From Pithys albifrons albifrons (Eukaryota > Chordata > Aves > Passeriformes > Thamnophilidae), in NCBI RefSeq assembly GCF_047495875.1, contig NC_092459.1, forward strand, positions 36,427,634 to 36,491,633: a stretch of 64,000 nucleotides of DNA. Direction: 5' to 3'. Positions 1 to 11,300 of the stretch are shown piece after piece (the stretch's first letter is position 1; each line of letters opens with the position of its first letter). Position numbers and translations under genes: made by a program. The notes below the pieces were generated by a model that did no database searches, had not been told where the DNA came from, and saw only the letters and a program-made list of their open reading frames with translations.

Positions 1-550
1 GGTGTGCCTTGTCATTTGTGATAAAATGCACATATTAAAAAACAAAACGAAGCAAAAGCATTGCAAAATAAATGCATGATCTGCTTTGCTGTATACCAAA
101 CACAACTGTATGCAAGGTACCATATTCACTTCGGTAAAAAGAAAAAGTTCTCTTGTATGAATAATATAGAAACTCATGTGGTCATAATTGTTTCTGAACC
201 TTATTTTACCCTCCTAATCTGAGGCATGTTAGATCTCCCATAGTGTTCCAGCAGTATAAAGCACCAAGAGAGCCAGGAAAGATGTAATGCAGCCACTGTG
301 CAGAAAGAGCAAAAGTAAAGGTGAATGAGTATCTAGGTGCAGTTCTGAAACTAAACAAACATGTATCCTCTGTTGCAGCCATCAGCAGCTGGGCTTGACT
401 AAGTGGCCAGTGGAAAAAAGATACTATCAAATTTAGCACACAGAAGAAGGAGACAGGTGGCAGTAGACTGGCCACTCTTGAACTATGAGGTTTGAACAAT
501 ATCGTATATGAGATTGCTGATAGAACATGTGTTAGAGAAAGGTCTAAATG
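1..550. other. Unassigned non-coding sequence
   Basis: AT-rich sequence in which I recognise no gene, RNA or repeat. The longest open frame (206-499, - strand, 97 codons) has no domain or signal that I recognise and no splice-site context, so I do not call it. Confidence 0.5.
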
Positions 551-1590
551 TTACTAGGTAACTCTAAAGTAGCAAAGGTATTTGGAAAGGTATGAAAACT
601 GATCCAGATATCTAAATGTCCATTGATCTGCTCTCAGTAGGCTTTAAAATAAAACATGAAGGAAAGAATAATAAAGAACATGGAGGTAAAATGGAATGAA
701 ATGTCACATCTTTTTAATCAAAGGTAGATGATCTCAGATTAACAAAAGATCATTTTGATAAATTCAGTGATATTTTTAGGCAAGGGGAATGGATAGAACT
801 ATTCTATCTTGAATGTATTTGATATATTGCCTTTTGGGGAATTGTTAATTAAGCTGGACATGATAAGAATCATTAAAAGAACTGAAAGTGGGAAAGAAGA
901 GAAGGGGAGTAGTCAGTAGAGAGTGAGGACTATCATAAAGGAAGTATTGGAATGAAGTTGCTAATAGATTTTTTTTTTTAGATTGAATTTTGAAAGGAGT
1001 CTTCTTAATAATTTCATTAATGATGTTGATAAGAAAATTAGGAAAGTGAAAGTGATTCTGAAGACATGAGTTTAGACAGCATAGTTAATGGAGAGAAGGA
1101 TAAGAATATCAAATGGGAAAAATTAGAGGACTCCAAAGACGAGACATAAAAAGGCTAATATTTAAAATAGTGAGTGCAAGTTAATTAGTTAATTTTAGAA
1201 CTCAGCATGTTGTTATCCTGTAAGAGACTTATGAGGAAGAGGTGAAGAAGATTACAACTTGCCTGTTTTAACTGGTATTGGTAGGGCTGAGTCTTGTAGA
1301 TAATGCACCTAGAACATGTGCAAGCTTACATATCCTGTGTGGTATATCCAAGAAAGCTATGCATGTTTATGCAGACCTCATTCAAAGACTCTACAATGTT
1401 GTTTATCTGCTATCCAAGAAAAATGAATTGAGACCTAACTAGTTGCAGAGAAAAGCTGCAAAGGTGATCAAGATAAGAGAGGGCTTACTGCAGAAGGGAC
1501 TATAAAACAACTTGGCATGTTTAATCTTGTGAAACAAAGACAGAGAGGATATGTGTTGTTTATATTTAAAGCAATTGGAAAGAGCAAGAT
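551..1590 (+). repeat. Old CR1 LINE remnant, left part
   Basis: The stretch near 740-900 (a 'caaggggaatggatagaa' block followed by 'ttggggaattgttaattaag') and the 'attaatgatgttgataag' block near 1015 resemble the end of the CR1 reverse-transcriptase frame in its degenerate non-coding form. Around 1440-1570 the text follows the usual CR1 3' region: 'gctgcaaaggtgatcaag', then 'acttggcatgtttaatctt'. The frame is full of stops and indels, so this is a dead copy of considerable age. It continues after the SINE that splits it at 1591. The left boundary is approximate. It is non-coding today. Confidence 0.6.
1579..1590. repeat. Target-site duplication, left copy
   Basis: The 12-mer aaagagcaagat occurs here and again, identically, at 1866-1877. 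The bases beyond each copy differ (gtatgt after this one, attgtg after the other). Such a perfect direct repeat on both sides of a 275-bp insert is the mark of target-primed retrotransposition. Confidence 0.9.
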
Positions 1591-1693
1591 GTATGTATGG
1601 CCAAACTTCGCGAACAAAGATTTGAGACGGTCCTAAGGTCCATCTGCCATGGCCAAGCGAGCTTGGACAGTGACAGTGAAGTCCTCGTGACTG

Positions 1694-1770
1694 GCTACAG
1701 CACCCAATACTAAACGGGGCTGACCCTGCTTAGCATCCGAGATCTGACAGGATCGGATGGCAGGGAGGCA
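1694..1770 (-). pseudogene. 5S rRNA-like segment with internal deletion
   Basis: On the - strand, a 54-nt core running from CCGATCCTGTC through GATCTCGG and GCTAAGCAGGGTC to TTTAGTATTGG matches vertebrate 5S rRNA at roughly 45 positions by eye. It then jumps straight to GGGTGCTGTAG, the normal 3' end of 5S. About 23 nt between these parts is missing, which is the part holding the intermediate element and box C of the 5S promoter. The 5' end of 5S is also missing or diverged. It therefore cannot be a functional 5S gene; it is the second RNA-derived module of the SINE. Confidence 0.8.
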
Positions 1771-1787
1771 TTTAACCGCCAGGGGAC

Positions 1788-1860
1788 GGTCTCCACCGAG
1801 ACTCAAACTCACGACCCTGGGACTCAGAGTCCGGAGTGCTCTCCACTACACCATGGGACC
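1788..1860 (-). pseudogene. tRNA-Gln(CUG)-like SINE head
   Basis: The 73-nt segment follows vertebrate tRNA-Gln closely. The acceptor starts GGTCCCA, the A box reads TGGTGTAGTGG, the anticodon loop is CTCTGAG (anticodon CTG), and the B-box region reads GAGTTTGAGTC. About four fifths of positions agree with the tRNA as I remember it. The 3' acceptor strand has one inserted base (TGGAGACC instead of TGGGACC) and the anticodon stem is disturbed on its 3' side, so it is unlikely to make a working tRNA. Its role here is the internal promoter of the SINE. A tRNA scanner might report it as a low-scoring tRNA or pseudogene. Confidence 0.8.
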
Positions 1861-1865
1861 GCCCC

Positions 1866-1877
1866 AAAGAGCAAGAT
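1866..1877. repeat. Target-site duplication, right copy
   Basis: Exact second copy of the 12-mer at 1579-1590. It marks the 5' end of the SINE, which is on the - strand. Confidence 0.9.
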
Positions 1878-2110
1878 ATTGTGGAGGTAAATAGTTCTGA
1901 TGGAAAGTGATGTTCAAGTAAAAGGGAACCTCTTTTTGCATGAGAATCCTGTTAATGCATGTGAATTTGGGACTCCTTGCAATCAGGGCAAGTTGTTTCA
2001 GTGGATAGTGCCTGATTAATGAAATCATTTATGTGTCATAACTATTTGTGAGAGTGGAGTACTGTATTGATTGGCTAAGGAGGTCTCTTCCAATCATATA
2101 TTGACCAAAT
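1878..2110 (+). repeat. Old CR1 LINE remnant, right part
   Basis: Probable continuation of the remnant interrupted by the SINE. Only weak landmarks of the CR1 3' region remain, such as 'ggctaaggaggtctcttcc' near 2073-2092 where the terminal block would lie. The assignment rests mainly on continuity with the clearer left part. The right boundary is a guess. Confidence 0.35.
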
Positions 2111-2695
2111 GTGCTATTAAAAGTGTAAATAATGTAATGAATTCTTGTAATGGTATTTTTTCAGCTGAGTATAAATTGAAACGAACTGGTATGTTCTTAA
2201 GATTAAGTAACAATTACACTGAAGTGTGTGAGTAAGGCCTTGTTCTGAAGTAGGGAGTGAAATCTGAAGGTAGGAGATTTTAATTTTTTTTTATTTCTTG
2301 AAGAAGGAATATCATTCTCTTTCATATTTTAAAGCTTCTAAATCTTGAGTCAAAGCAAGTGAAGAATTCTAGCAGATATGATTTTAAAATAATATTAGGA
2401 AAAGGGGATAACAGCCTTGTATGTTTTATGCAAGACACACAAGTGGGTGGAGTATCACAAACATGGAAGCAGTGCCCTGGAAGTAGGAGGGGAAACTGTT
2501 CATGACCTTCATCACATGAGGGTAAAGACTAATGTATCTTGAGTGCACATACACTGAGGCTTCTGTGTATGAGGAACTTGTCTGCAAAATTTTTCTTCTG
2601 GAAGATCTATTCTGCTGTTTAAATGAGAAACAAGAAGGGTTACTCTGTGTGCTTATTTTCTGGTTTCATACCAGCTAGAAATGGCAGAAACAAGG
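2111..2695. other. Unassigned non-coding sequence
   Basis: No gene or repeat recognised between the two CR1 pieces. Confidence 0.45.
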
Positions 2696-3105
2696 AACAT
2701 ATAGAACTCTAAGTCAAATAGAGAACTTGCCCTATGAGGAAAGGCTGAAGCAGTTTTTCCTTTTCTCCCTCGAGAAGAGAAGGCTCAAGAGAATCTCATC
2801 GCAAGTATTCTAGTACTTAAAGGGTGTCTACAGAGAGGATGGAATCTCTTTTTCATGGGGAAGACAAGTTGCAATGGGAACAATTGCACTGGGAGAAGTT
2901 TCATCTCAATACAAGAAAGAGATTTTTTACAGTGGGAATAATCATTGACAAGAACAGCCTACCTGGCATCATGCCAAAGTCCCTGTCACTGGAGGTTTTC
3001 AAGGCATGGCTGGACAGGGTGCTAGATAATCTCATCTAGCCTCCATTCCCCACACAAGGTTGCATCAGATAACCTTTCAAGGTCCCTTACAGCCTGGGCT
3101 AGAAA
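2696..3105 (+). repeat. CR1 LINE 3' end, 5'-truncated
   Basis: The text follows a CR1 3' untranslated region: 'cttgccctatgaggaaagg' with an Arg/Lys-rich 'gagaagagaaggctcaagag', the 'ggtgtctacagagaggatgg' block, 'ttcatctcaatacaagaaag' and 'tggacagggtgctagataat', closing with 'aaggtcccttacagcctggg'. It lacks all upstream coding sequence, as expected for CR1, which usually inserts truncated at the 5' end. The open frame at 2824-3039 lies within this untranslated region and has no coding meaning. Confidence 0.8.
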
Positions 3106-6100
3106 GTGTGTTCCTAGAAAGTGTGCTAGCAGGCTAGAAACACCTCCACAGAAAGCACTCGGATTCTTGTGTGGCTTGCAATAACCAACAACATGAGTGT
3201 GAACCATGCACCTGCAGCTCCAGCTTGGCTGGGTGCACAGGATTGCCCTGTGTGTGGCTCTGCCTTCTAGCTGCTTGTGGATATGTGTTTGACAAACAGC
3301 CTGTAAATACACATGGAGGACCCAAAGATTCCACGTGATAGTCATATTTCTAATTGATCCATGATTCACATGTTGTATATACTGAAAGTCAGTGTTCTGT
3401 AATGTAAAATAAAAATCACAAAGATCTGGTTCTTTTAAAGAAGTACTTGTTAACATACTTTTCCATAAGTCACTAGAATAGTATTCCTTTCTAGAAGATA
3501 TCTTAAAAAATGATCAGTCAAAATCGTCTTTAATCAAGATAACATGTTCCTATCAGTGAAAGAATAAGGCAAATGCAATCACAGGAGAGGAAAGTAAGTG
3601 GTTTATCTCATTGTGTCACTTGTTTGGTAATGAAATAGTGACACAGTCTTCTGTTTTACTGGGAGCCTGAGACATATGATGCTCCCAATTAAACAAGATC
3701 ACATAGGAGCAAAAGTTACAGTAAAACTGGAAGTGATAAATCACCAGAAATTTTCTTGTTTCCTCCAGAAACTTCCAGTTCGGTGATACTTGACTACTGT
3801 CAGTAACCTAGTCTTTCATAAAGGCTGTTTTCTTCAGGCCATTACTGTACCTGTTGCTTAAACAGATCAATGTAAAAGAATTGCTGAGCCAGTTAACTTG
3901 CTAAGGTGTAAGTTAACTTTTGGCATAACCCCACCAAGTTCTAGTATTTAAGTGTATAATTTGTCAGTGAGCACAAAGATCACTGTCTTTTAGTATCAGA
4001 CCAGTAGGGTAGATGTTAATGAGGCTTGTAAGAATTTCTTCTCAGTCAAGGTCAAGCTACTGAATACAAAATCATTATTCTCTTTTATACTAGTAATTAA
4101 TAAATTTACTCCCTGCAACAAGGCTCAATTTCTTTGAAATTTGAAAGAATTTGACCCAGAAGTGTTACCTTCTAGTGGAAAATCCGGCTCTGGACACTGA
4201 GTGTTTTACATGAGACACACTCTCAGTCATTCCCCTCGGCACTGTTCTGCCCCATATGATCCACCATTTATTGAAATGAGGGAAGGAGTCCAATGAATGC
4301 ATTGTTTCTCCCTGACTTGATTGAATTTTCAGGGTTTCATTGCAAAGTGGAACAACTGAGGATAGAGAACACTCAATTTATATTGTCCTAAAAGTGGTAT
4401 TTAATGACGTCTTTGGATGATGAATATATGATGAATATTTGAATCCTCTCAGGCAGAAGCTTTTGAAAGGTAGTCTGTTGCAGAGTGACTGAACTATTAG
4501 ATAAGAAGGGCTTGTAACAGTGATACTTACTTCATTTCCATCTCCTATTTGTCAGTCCAGGACAGAATTTGGTTTGATTTTCTTGCAAAAAACCCTAAAC
4601 CAGAACATTAAAGCTGTGCAATTAAAAAGCTGAGAATAACACACAATGCAAATATTTCAGGTCAGGAGCAAGTTTGTCAAGCTGAGAAGCTTGTTCTGCC
4701 CCTTGTCATGTAATGGAGGAGTCCAAGGGCAACTGTAATGCCCCTACATGACTGCTATGGTTACATGGTGTGGTGCACCTTATATCTCTTGGAGAAGTCT
4801 ACACTGGAATGCAAAGAGAGGCCACTGCCCATATAGCTTATCTCTGTGGTCAGGTAGATAAAGTTTTCAAAGACATTTCATTGTCTTACTCATTTACCTT
4901 GATAAGATTTGAAGGCCTCTGCTCTCTTGGAAATCTAAATCTGTGTCCACTGACTCATTCTCATGAAGAGAAAGGAATATGAACTTCTGTAAAAAACTCC
5001 CAAACCTCACATAGATCTCATGACTATGGGGGAGAACTCCAATCGTAGGTTCAAAGCCAGCCTGAAATGGTAACTTCAAAACTTGCACATTTTTCATCTG
5101 AGAAAGTCTCAGACTGAGGGGCATATATGGCCAGTGGCACAGCAGGCACTCTAAGGTCAGTGTGCTGGGTGGTGGCAGCAGCCATAGCTCTGCATCTTCT
5201 AGAAAGATATCTGCTCTTGGGATGTGTGACATCTCCACCCTGATGGAGACTGCAGATGTGGAGATTGAATTTGGGGAATTTGAGGATCACCATGACTTCA
5301 GGGTGTTAGTTTGTGGAGGTGGAGAACATGCTGAGAGGGAGACATCAGTTTTGATGTCTTTCTGGCAAATGAAATACATGTTTTGAGAAGAGAGGTACTG
5401 CCTGGATTGGGAAGAGAGCAGGGGATCCTAAAAAAAAAACATCTGGGTGCCGAGGCACTGTTCACACCTCAGTTGTTGCTACTGCTGCCGATTAAGGTAG
5501 GACTCACTGACACCACCAATGATGGCTTCTGAGCTGGCTGTTTGGTATCCTGGAGTAATGTATACATTATAGTTCACGTTATACAAATCATATGTACAAT
5601 GTGCAATCCACAGTGTATTGTCGGGATTCAAAAGTGGGGAGAAAGTGTATAATTTGTTATACATTAGCTTTCAGTTTAATGTCAGCAGAATGTGATCACC
5701 TGAAAGTTAGCTGGTTTCAAAGTGCCTTCTTTGATCAGTAAAGAGAAACAGGTGTCTTCAGAGGGTATTTCTTCCCAGCTGGCATAGACATATATGTTAG
5801 TACATGATAAATTACTCTTTGGAGATGTCTCTTTATTGAATGCAGATGGAGCCTGTATGACAAACTTCCATTAGACACCTAGAGCTTGTTTCAGCTTCAC
5901 ACTCATTGCCATCTAGTGACTTTGGAGACCCCCAAGGTCTCTTTAAAGTGAGCTGAGTGGAATCCCACAATTGGGGTGTGAACCCAGCCCAGCTAAAGCC
6001 AGCGTCAGTCTCAGTAGAATAGCTGCAGGTGGATGAGTCCCTAAACCCTAGGTGTTTAAATTCACAGCCTAGCTTTGTGTGAAGTGTAAACCTGTATACA

Positions 6101-8317
6101 ATTTTTTTGATTTCTTGTGAGTTCGATCCTGCACTCTTTCCATTAATGAGATGTTTACAACATCAAGACTGCAAGCAGGTTTAAACTTTTTGTATTGGAA
6201 AAAAATTATAAAATAACCCAATAAAAACCCCAAAAGAAGACTCCCCCTGCCACCTGTTGGTCAACACTCAAACAACTTGGGAAAGAAAGAACTAGTTGCT
6301 CTGCTTTATTAGGGACATTAAAGTCAGAGATACCTGTAAGAAGATATATTTGAAGGTGTGAAAATTGCACTTAATAGAGGACTTAAAATATGATGGCTGG
6401 GCAACTATTTCTGCTGGCAACCAGCAATTACTTAATTGTAGAAATTTCTTTCACTATGTGAACGAAATGGAGAAAAGCAGGTGATAATTCCTTTTGGGCA
6501 TCTGAGGATTTGATAACCTTATTTCTTGAGATGTACTCAGGAATATTACTGTCTCTAATGTCTACAACAGTAACAGAAAAACAATAAAAAAGTAATCTCA
6601 AAGATCCTGGCATTAATTTGTTTATGTCATAGCCTTTAGCTTTATGAAACATTTTGTGGAGGTGGAATTTGACATGCCTTATGCAATTGTTCTCCTGATT
6701 TAATGTAACTAAAGAAATAAATTTGCAGTAAATGGAAGTCAAGTAAGGAATGCAAGCAAATGTAAAATGAGACATTTTTATTCCAGGAAGGTTTTACAGT
6801 AGACTTTTGAAAGATTTTATCTGGAACATGTATTCTTCAAAGGAAGTAATTTGACACTGAGAGTAATCATGCATCACATACATTGCTGATGTCTGAATAT
6901 GTTTCATTTGTCTTAGCTACAATTTTATGTTTATATGGTGCATATTTCCTGAAGCTGTGCAGTGGAAGAAGTCAATAGTGAGGCTATTTTATTTCCCCAC
7001 AAGGTGGTACTGTGGTACTGACTATAGAACTCTTTATTTTGGCTATTGTTGATTTATATCTGCACCCCCTTCTGCAAATGTTTTGAAGACATATTTTTGT
7101 CTGCAGAGTTTCAGTGTTAGAATCAAATTTTTAAGGAGAATGTTCTTAAGACTCTTTTTCTGTGTGCATTTTTTTCTTTTTGTCTCATTAAAAATAGATT
7201 TTACTGCAAGTTGTAACTGTCAGAAAATCTCCATTATTGTTGTTTGGACTTTTTCACCTTTCGTTGCATTTTTTTAAATCTTATCAGTCTATTTAAGACT
7301 CCCTTGTTTTCTAAACTCAAACAATAGCTCTTGTATGTTTATTTGGAAATTCATCTCTTTCCCCCCCCCTCCCCTTTAGTTACATGTAAGTAAAGAGGCA
7401 CCTACAATTCATTGCAGAAGAGAAAATTAATTAAAAACATTAAATATTTAGGAGCATGCAGGTTCTTTTGCCTCTGAAAACAGACCTGACCACTATGAAG
7501 TACAGAAGCAAAACATAATTAATCGCTTTAATCAATCTCTGTAACGGTACATAGGGTGCTTTCAGTTGCTTGCAGAGGTCTGTAAGTTCTACTATGAGCA
7601 GGTCTATGTATTTGCACACCCACAATCACATCTGACAACTCACATAATTTCTGTGGTCATGTCTATACTACTACACTACAGTAGTTTATAACTTATATTA
7701 GAAAATGAAGCAAGGCTTGGGGAGAAGCCTGAGCCCAAGTCTGGGGATCTGCATACTGTTAAATGGTCAGCCTAGTCTTTGGCTAAGGACTCCCTCAGAC
7801 AGACTTCATCAGGGTCTGGCCATTGCTTGTGCTTAAAATGGAAGAGAGTTTAACTATATTGATGTGTGCTGTGCAAGGATTATTGGTCTCAAGACCAGAG
7901 CACAGGCCCTGCTCCATTTAATTCATCAGTATCAATGTAGCCACTGGGACCCACTGAGTCATCCTTAATGCTCAGAGTTAAGGATGGACTCTGTTTTGCT
8001 CAATTTTTGAAACATGAACTGCTGTGTTTATGACCTAGCCTTTTCATCCATTATGTTTCTCTGTGTTGCTGTTGCTATTCACTCCATGTACATGGATATA
8101 CCACAGACAGCTTGATAAAGCAGTTACCCCACAGGTTCTGGTTGTACAAACTATTGAGTATCATGCACAATCTGTATTTAAAAGCAGTAGGAAACGTCAA
8201 AATGGGCTCCGGTATATAAAATCAAAAGTTTTTAATACATATGGAGGCTCACATTTAACTGTTGTTAAAAAAACCCAAAACAATTCAAAACCAGTGGTCT
8301 TTGCCTTATTTAGTGAT
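3106..8317. other. Unassigned non-coding sequence
   Basis: About 5.2 kb with no recognisable gene or mobile element. Open frames (for example 3022-3456, 4894-5238 and 6428-6775, all on the - strand) are short and lack family motifs. A C-rich run lies at 7361-7374. The text near 7660-7960 has a transposon-like flavour (gtctatactactacac) but no terminal inverted repeat that I could pair. Confidence 0.5.
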
Positions 8318-8344
8318 ATTTAATATTTTCAAAAAATATTAAAT
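8318..8344. repeat. 12-bp perfect inverted repeat, 3-nt loop
   Basis: The arm at 8318-8329 (atttaatatttt) is the exact reverse complement of 8333-8344, with caa between. Being all A and T, the stem is weak in RNA but could extrude as a cruciform. No gene lies beside it. Confidence 0.7.
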
Positions 8345-11300
8345 TATTTACTTTTCTATAGGTTTTCTATATGTCCTCCATGAATGGAAGAAATACATTG
8401 AAGAGCTGAGTGTGACTATTACCTTTCAAACAGCTTCCCACTTGAGGTTCTTGTGCTTTATGGTGGGCAAGGACTACCATGTGCATCAGAAAAGTGATAG
8501 AGACACCAAGACTCTCAGACTAAGGGGGCGAAACCATATAGCACCATACAATCTTATATGGAGGCAGAGTGAGTGCCTTGAGTACATAGGCAGGCCTGCC
8601 AATGTCCACAGCTTGCCCTTCGTGGCCTCTAGGTCAGAGGATAGGTCCTGCTGAGGTGAAAATGGGACAGAAGATACTCCTCTTTTTAGGAATATGTGAC
8701 TTTCCAACACTGAGGTGAGGATGTGGGAGGTATGAGAACTGCGGACAGGGACTAGAAGAACTGAAGGGACATTAGTCTCCCGGCAAGTAGCACTTGCAAA
8801 GCAGATCTGTGGCATCTGTTGTCAGTATTATGGTCATATTATTGTGCCAGAGGTAACATGAAAGCAGGGTAGGAAGAGCTACGTAAGAGCTACATAAGAC
8901 ACTTCTGCTCAGACATTCTGTACACTCTACAAATTGGAACCCTTTCTTTAGGCATCAGATCCCAAGTAAAGAACTTATCTATGATTGTATCTTCTCAAAG
9001 CATAAACTTATGGTCTATTAAATGTCTGTACACCCTACCTGGAAAATTATCTATCAGCATCTTCAGCTTTTGCTCTGCTTTTAAACAACATCCATCTTTT
9101 ATTGTTGATAAAGGCTTCTTTCTTCCTGCTATTTTCTGTCATCACAAAGAAGTACCCTGAATCCTGTGACTTTCCTGCAGATGTGCATGCTTAAAATAAC
9201 ATTTTCTGTGGTCATTTTTTAGATTTTCTTTTTTTTTTCTTGGTAGAAATAAGAATATTAATTCTACATGAGAGGAAAATATATCCAATGCCCTGGGAAA
9301 AGCATTCTGGACCTGGGAGCAGTGTCTCAAATGTGTTTGAATGAAACCTAACAAGAGTAAGCCTGTGTCTTAGGCAAGCTCTTGAGACTGCGGAATGGGA
9401 GAAATATGCTCAAAGGAATCATTCTGAAGTGTCTTGCCAGTAGTACATAGATGGGATTGCTGGTGGGGATATTTAATAACATGGATATGGTTCTTGTTTG
9501 CAGGACTTAGAGTTCATAAAGAACTGGTGAAAAGAGATTAAATGCTTCTCCAACATAATTTTTCTATGTCAGAATTTGCTGTTCGTGCCACAAGTCATCT
9601 TTGCAGGGGGAAAAAGTAGCTATGTAGCTACAAGCAGGAAAGGGAGGTATGCCTGTGCTCTATAAACTGAGAGTCTTGTTTTCCATGACACTAGATCCCA
9701 GTAACAGTATTTCTTTGTTATAAAATGCACTTCAGAGATTGAATAAAAGCCATACAAGAGAATTTTAAGAATCTTACTTCTGAAAGCAGAGGAATATCAC
9801 ACAAAGAGTAGCAGACATTGAAAATATTTGCCCTGTGGCTTCCAGCTTTGGTTTATGTTCCTAAATGCTCCTTTTCTGAAGCCTAATAAAACTATTAAAC
9901 TGGAATCACACCTGCACAGGCCAGACTTAGCTCACATGCACTCTGAGACATCTGCAGACTCTGATGTAAAGCAACCAGAAACCCCAGTGTTTTATGAGTC
10001 ATTTTGTGCTTTAGGGAAACTCTACTAAAGCACAGCTTTAGTATTACAGAAAGAAAATGAAGGGTCACCAATTTGAGATGGGCAGCAACAGGGACAGCAG
10101 GGTCGAGATTAAAAGAAATTTTTTAAGAATGCATTTAAGAGGGAATAGATCCAATAAAATGACCTTCAGAAAATCTCTTATTCTCCTATAATTTCTTTGT
10201 CAGTTGCTTTTGCCAGGTCTACCTGATGCTCTAGGGTGAAGTAGTTGACCTTCAGAGCTTGGGAGTCCTTGTACTTTCCTCTTCTACTGCTTTTATCATT
10301 TTTTTGGAAGAATTCAAACATATATTCTAGTCACCCACTGAAGAATGGATTCTGGTTTATCTAACAAATGATAGAAATTGCTGATCTGTTCTATCTGGAA
10401 ATGGAAAAGACCTTAGATAAAAGCCTCTCTTTATTAAGGAGCCAAAGACATTTTAGATCTCATTTGGCCTTCATGCCCTACTCATTCCTGGTTGTTCTAT
10501 CTACTGGTGCTTTGTTGATATAGCTATTATCATTCTAAGTTACTCTAAACATATAATATTAATTCTTCAATTGTCTTTCTACCTCCAGCCCTTTTAATAA
10601 TAAGTTGTAAGGCTGATTACCCTATGATCATCCTGCATGTTTCTTATCTGAATGGGCATACTGTGATTCCCTCCAACTGGCCCATTTGGGCCATCCACTT
10701 CTTGCTCTGTTTATTTCCTTTCCTTCTTCTTTCTTCTTGCTTCTCTTTATAGTTTCCATCCCTTCTTCTACTGTATCAGGAAAACCTCTTTGTCTTCATT
10801 TTCTGATTTTTTTCTCTATTCACCATAAAGCAAAACAATCAGAGAAAGAGGTGAAGAGACTTGGAATTGAATTCCACCTGCGAGGTGGGTTCAAGACGTA
10901 GGTTAAAATATTTCAGTGAATGTCCATCTTGACATTACAGCCTGCTTTTGGCATCATATAAAATCGTTGGCCTAGATTATTGTAATGGTCATAATCACTA
11001 GTTTTGAAATGCATGAATTCTTTAAAAACTCAACTAACCACTTCAAACAATTACTTCTCTCTTTCTCTCTTCATTAGTAATCCCCTCACACTCTCTTTGC
11101 TACAGTGTTGTTTCATCTTGTGTTTGTTTGTCCTAACTAATTTAGATATTAAGTCCTTGGTGACTGACAACGTGTCTATCTATGCAAAGCACACTTAAAT
11201 AAATAAATTTAATAATAATTAATAATAAATATGCCAGCTGAAAACTGTACATCTGAGCTAGCAAGGACAACACTGACATTGATGAATTTGGTTTCAGGGA

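Larger units (their letters stand above)
1591..1865 (-). mobile_element. Composite tRNA-Gln/5S rRNA-derived SINE, apparently complete
   Basis: This is a 275-bp non-autonomous retroposon read on the - strand. Its order is: a short GGGGC leader (1865-1861), a tRNA-Gln-like head (1860-1788), a short linker, a 5S rRNA-like segment (1770-1694), a unique body (about 1693-1600) with two small palindromes (1653-1666 and 1607-1614), and a tail reading catacatac at 1599-1591. Identical 12-bp target-site duplications flank it. It carries about 14 CpG dinucleotides in a region otherwise nearly free of CpG, which suggests a fairly young insertion, and it interrupts an older CR1. It codes for no protein. 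Transcription would be by RNA polymerase III from the tRNA-type A and B boxes, with reverse transcription by a partner LINE. The long duplication and ATAC-like tail do not fit CR1, so an RTE-type partner is a reasonable guess only. I cannot name the family. Confidence 0.85.

Noticed and set aside
1694..1770. Functional 5S rRNA gene
   Set aside because: The 5' end and about 23 internal nt, including promoter box C, are missing, and the segment lies inside a SINE with target duplications.
1788..1860. Functional tRNA-Gln gene
   Set aside because: One-base insertion in the acceptor strand and a disturbed anticodon stem; it is part of a retroposed element.
7660..7960. Possible DNA-transposon remnant (gtctatactactacac start)
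   Set aside because: No paired terminal inverted repeat or target duplication found.
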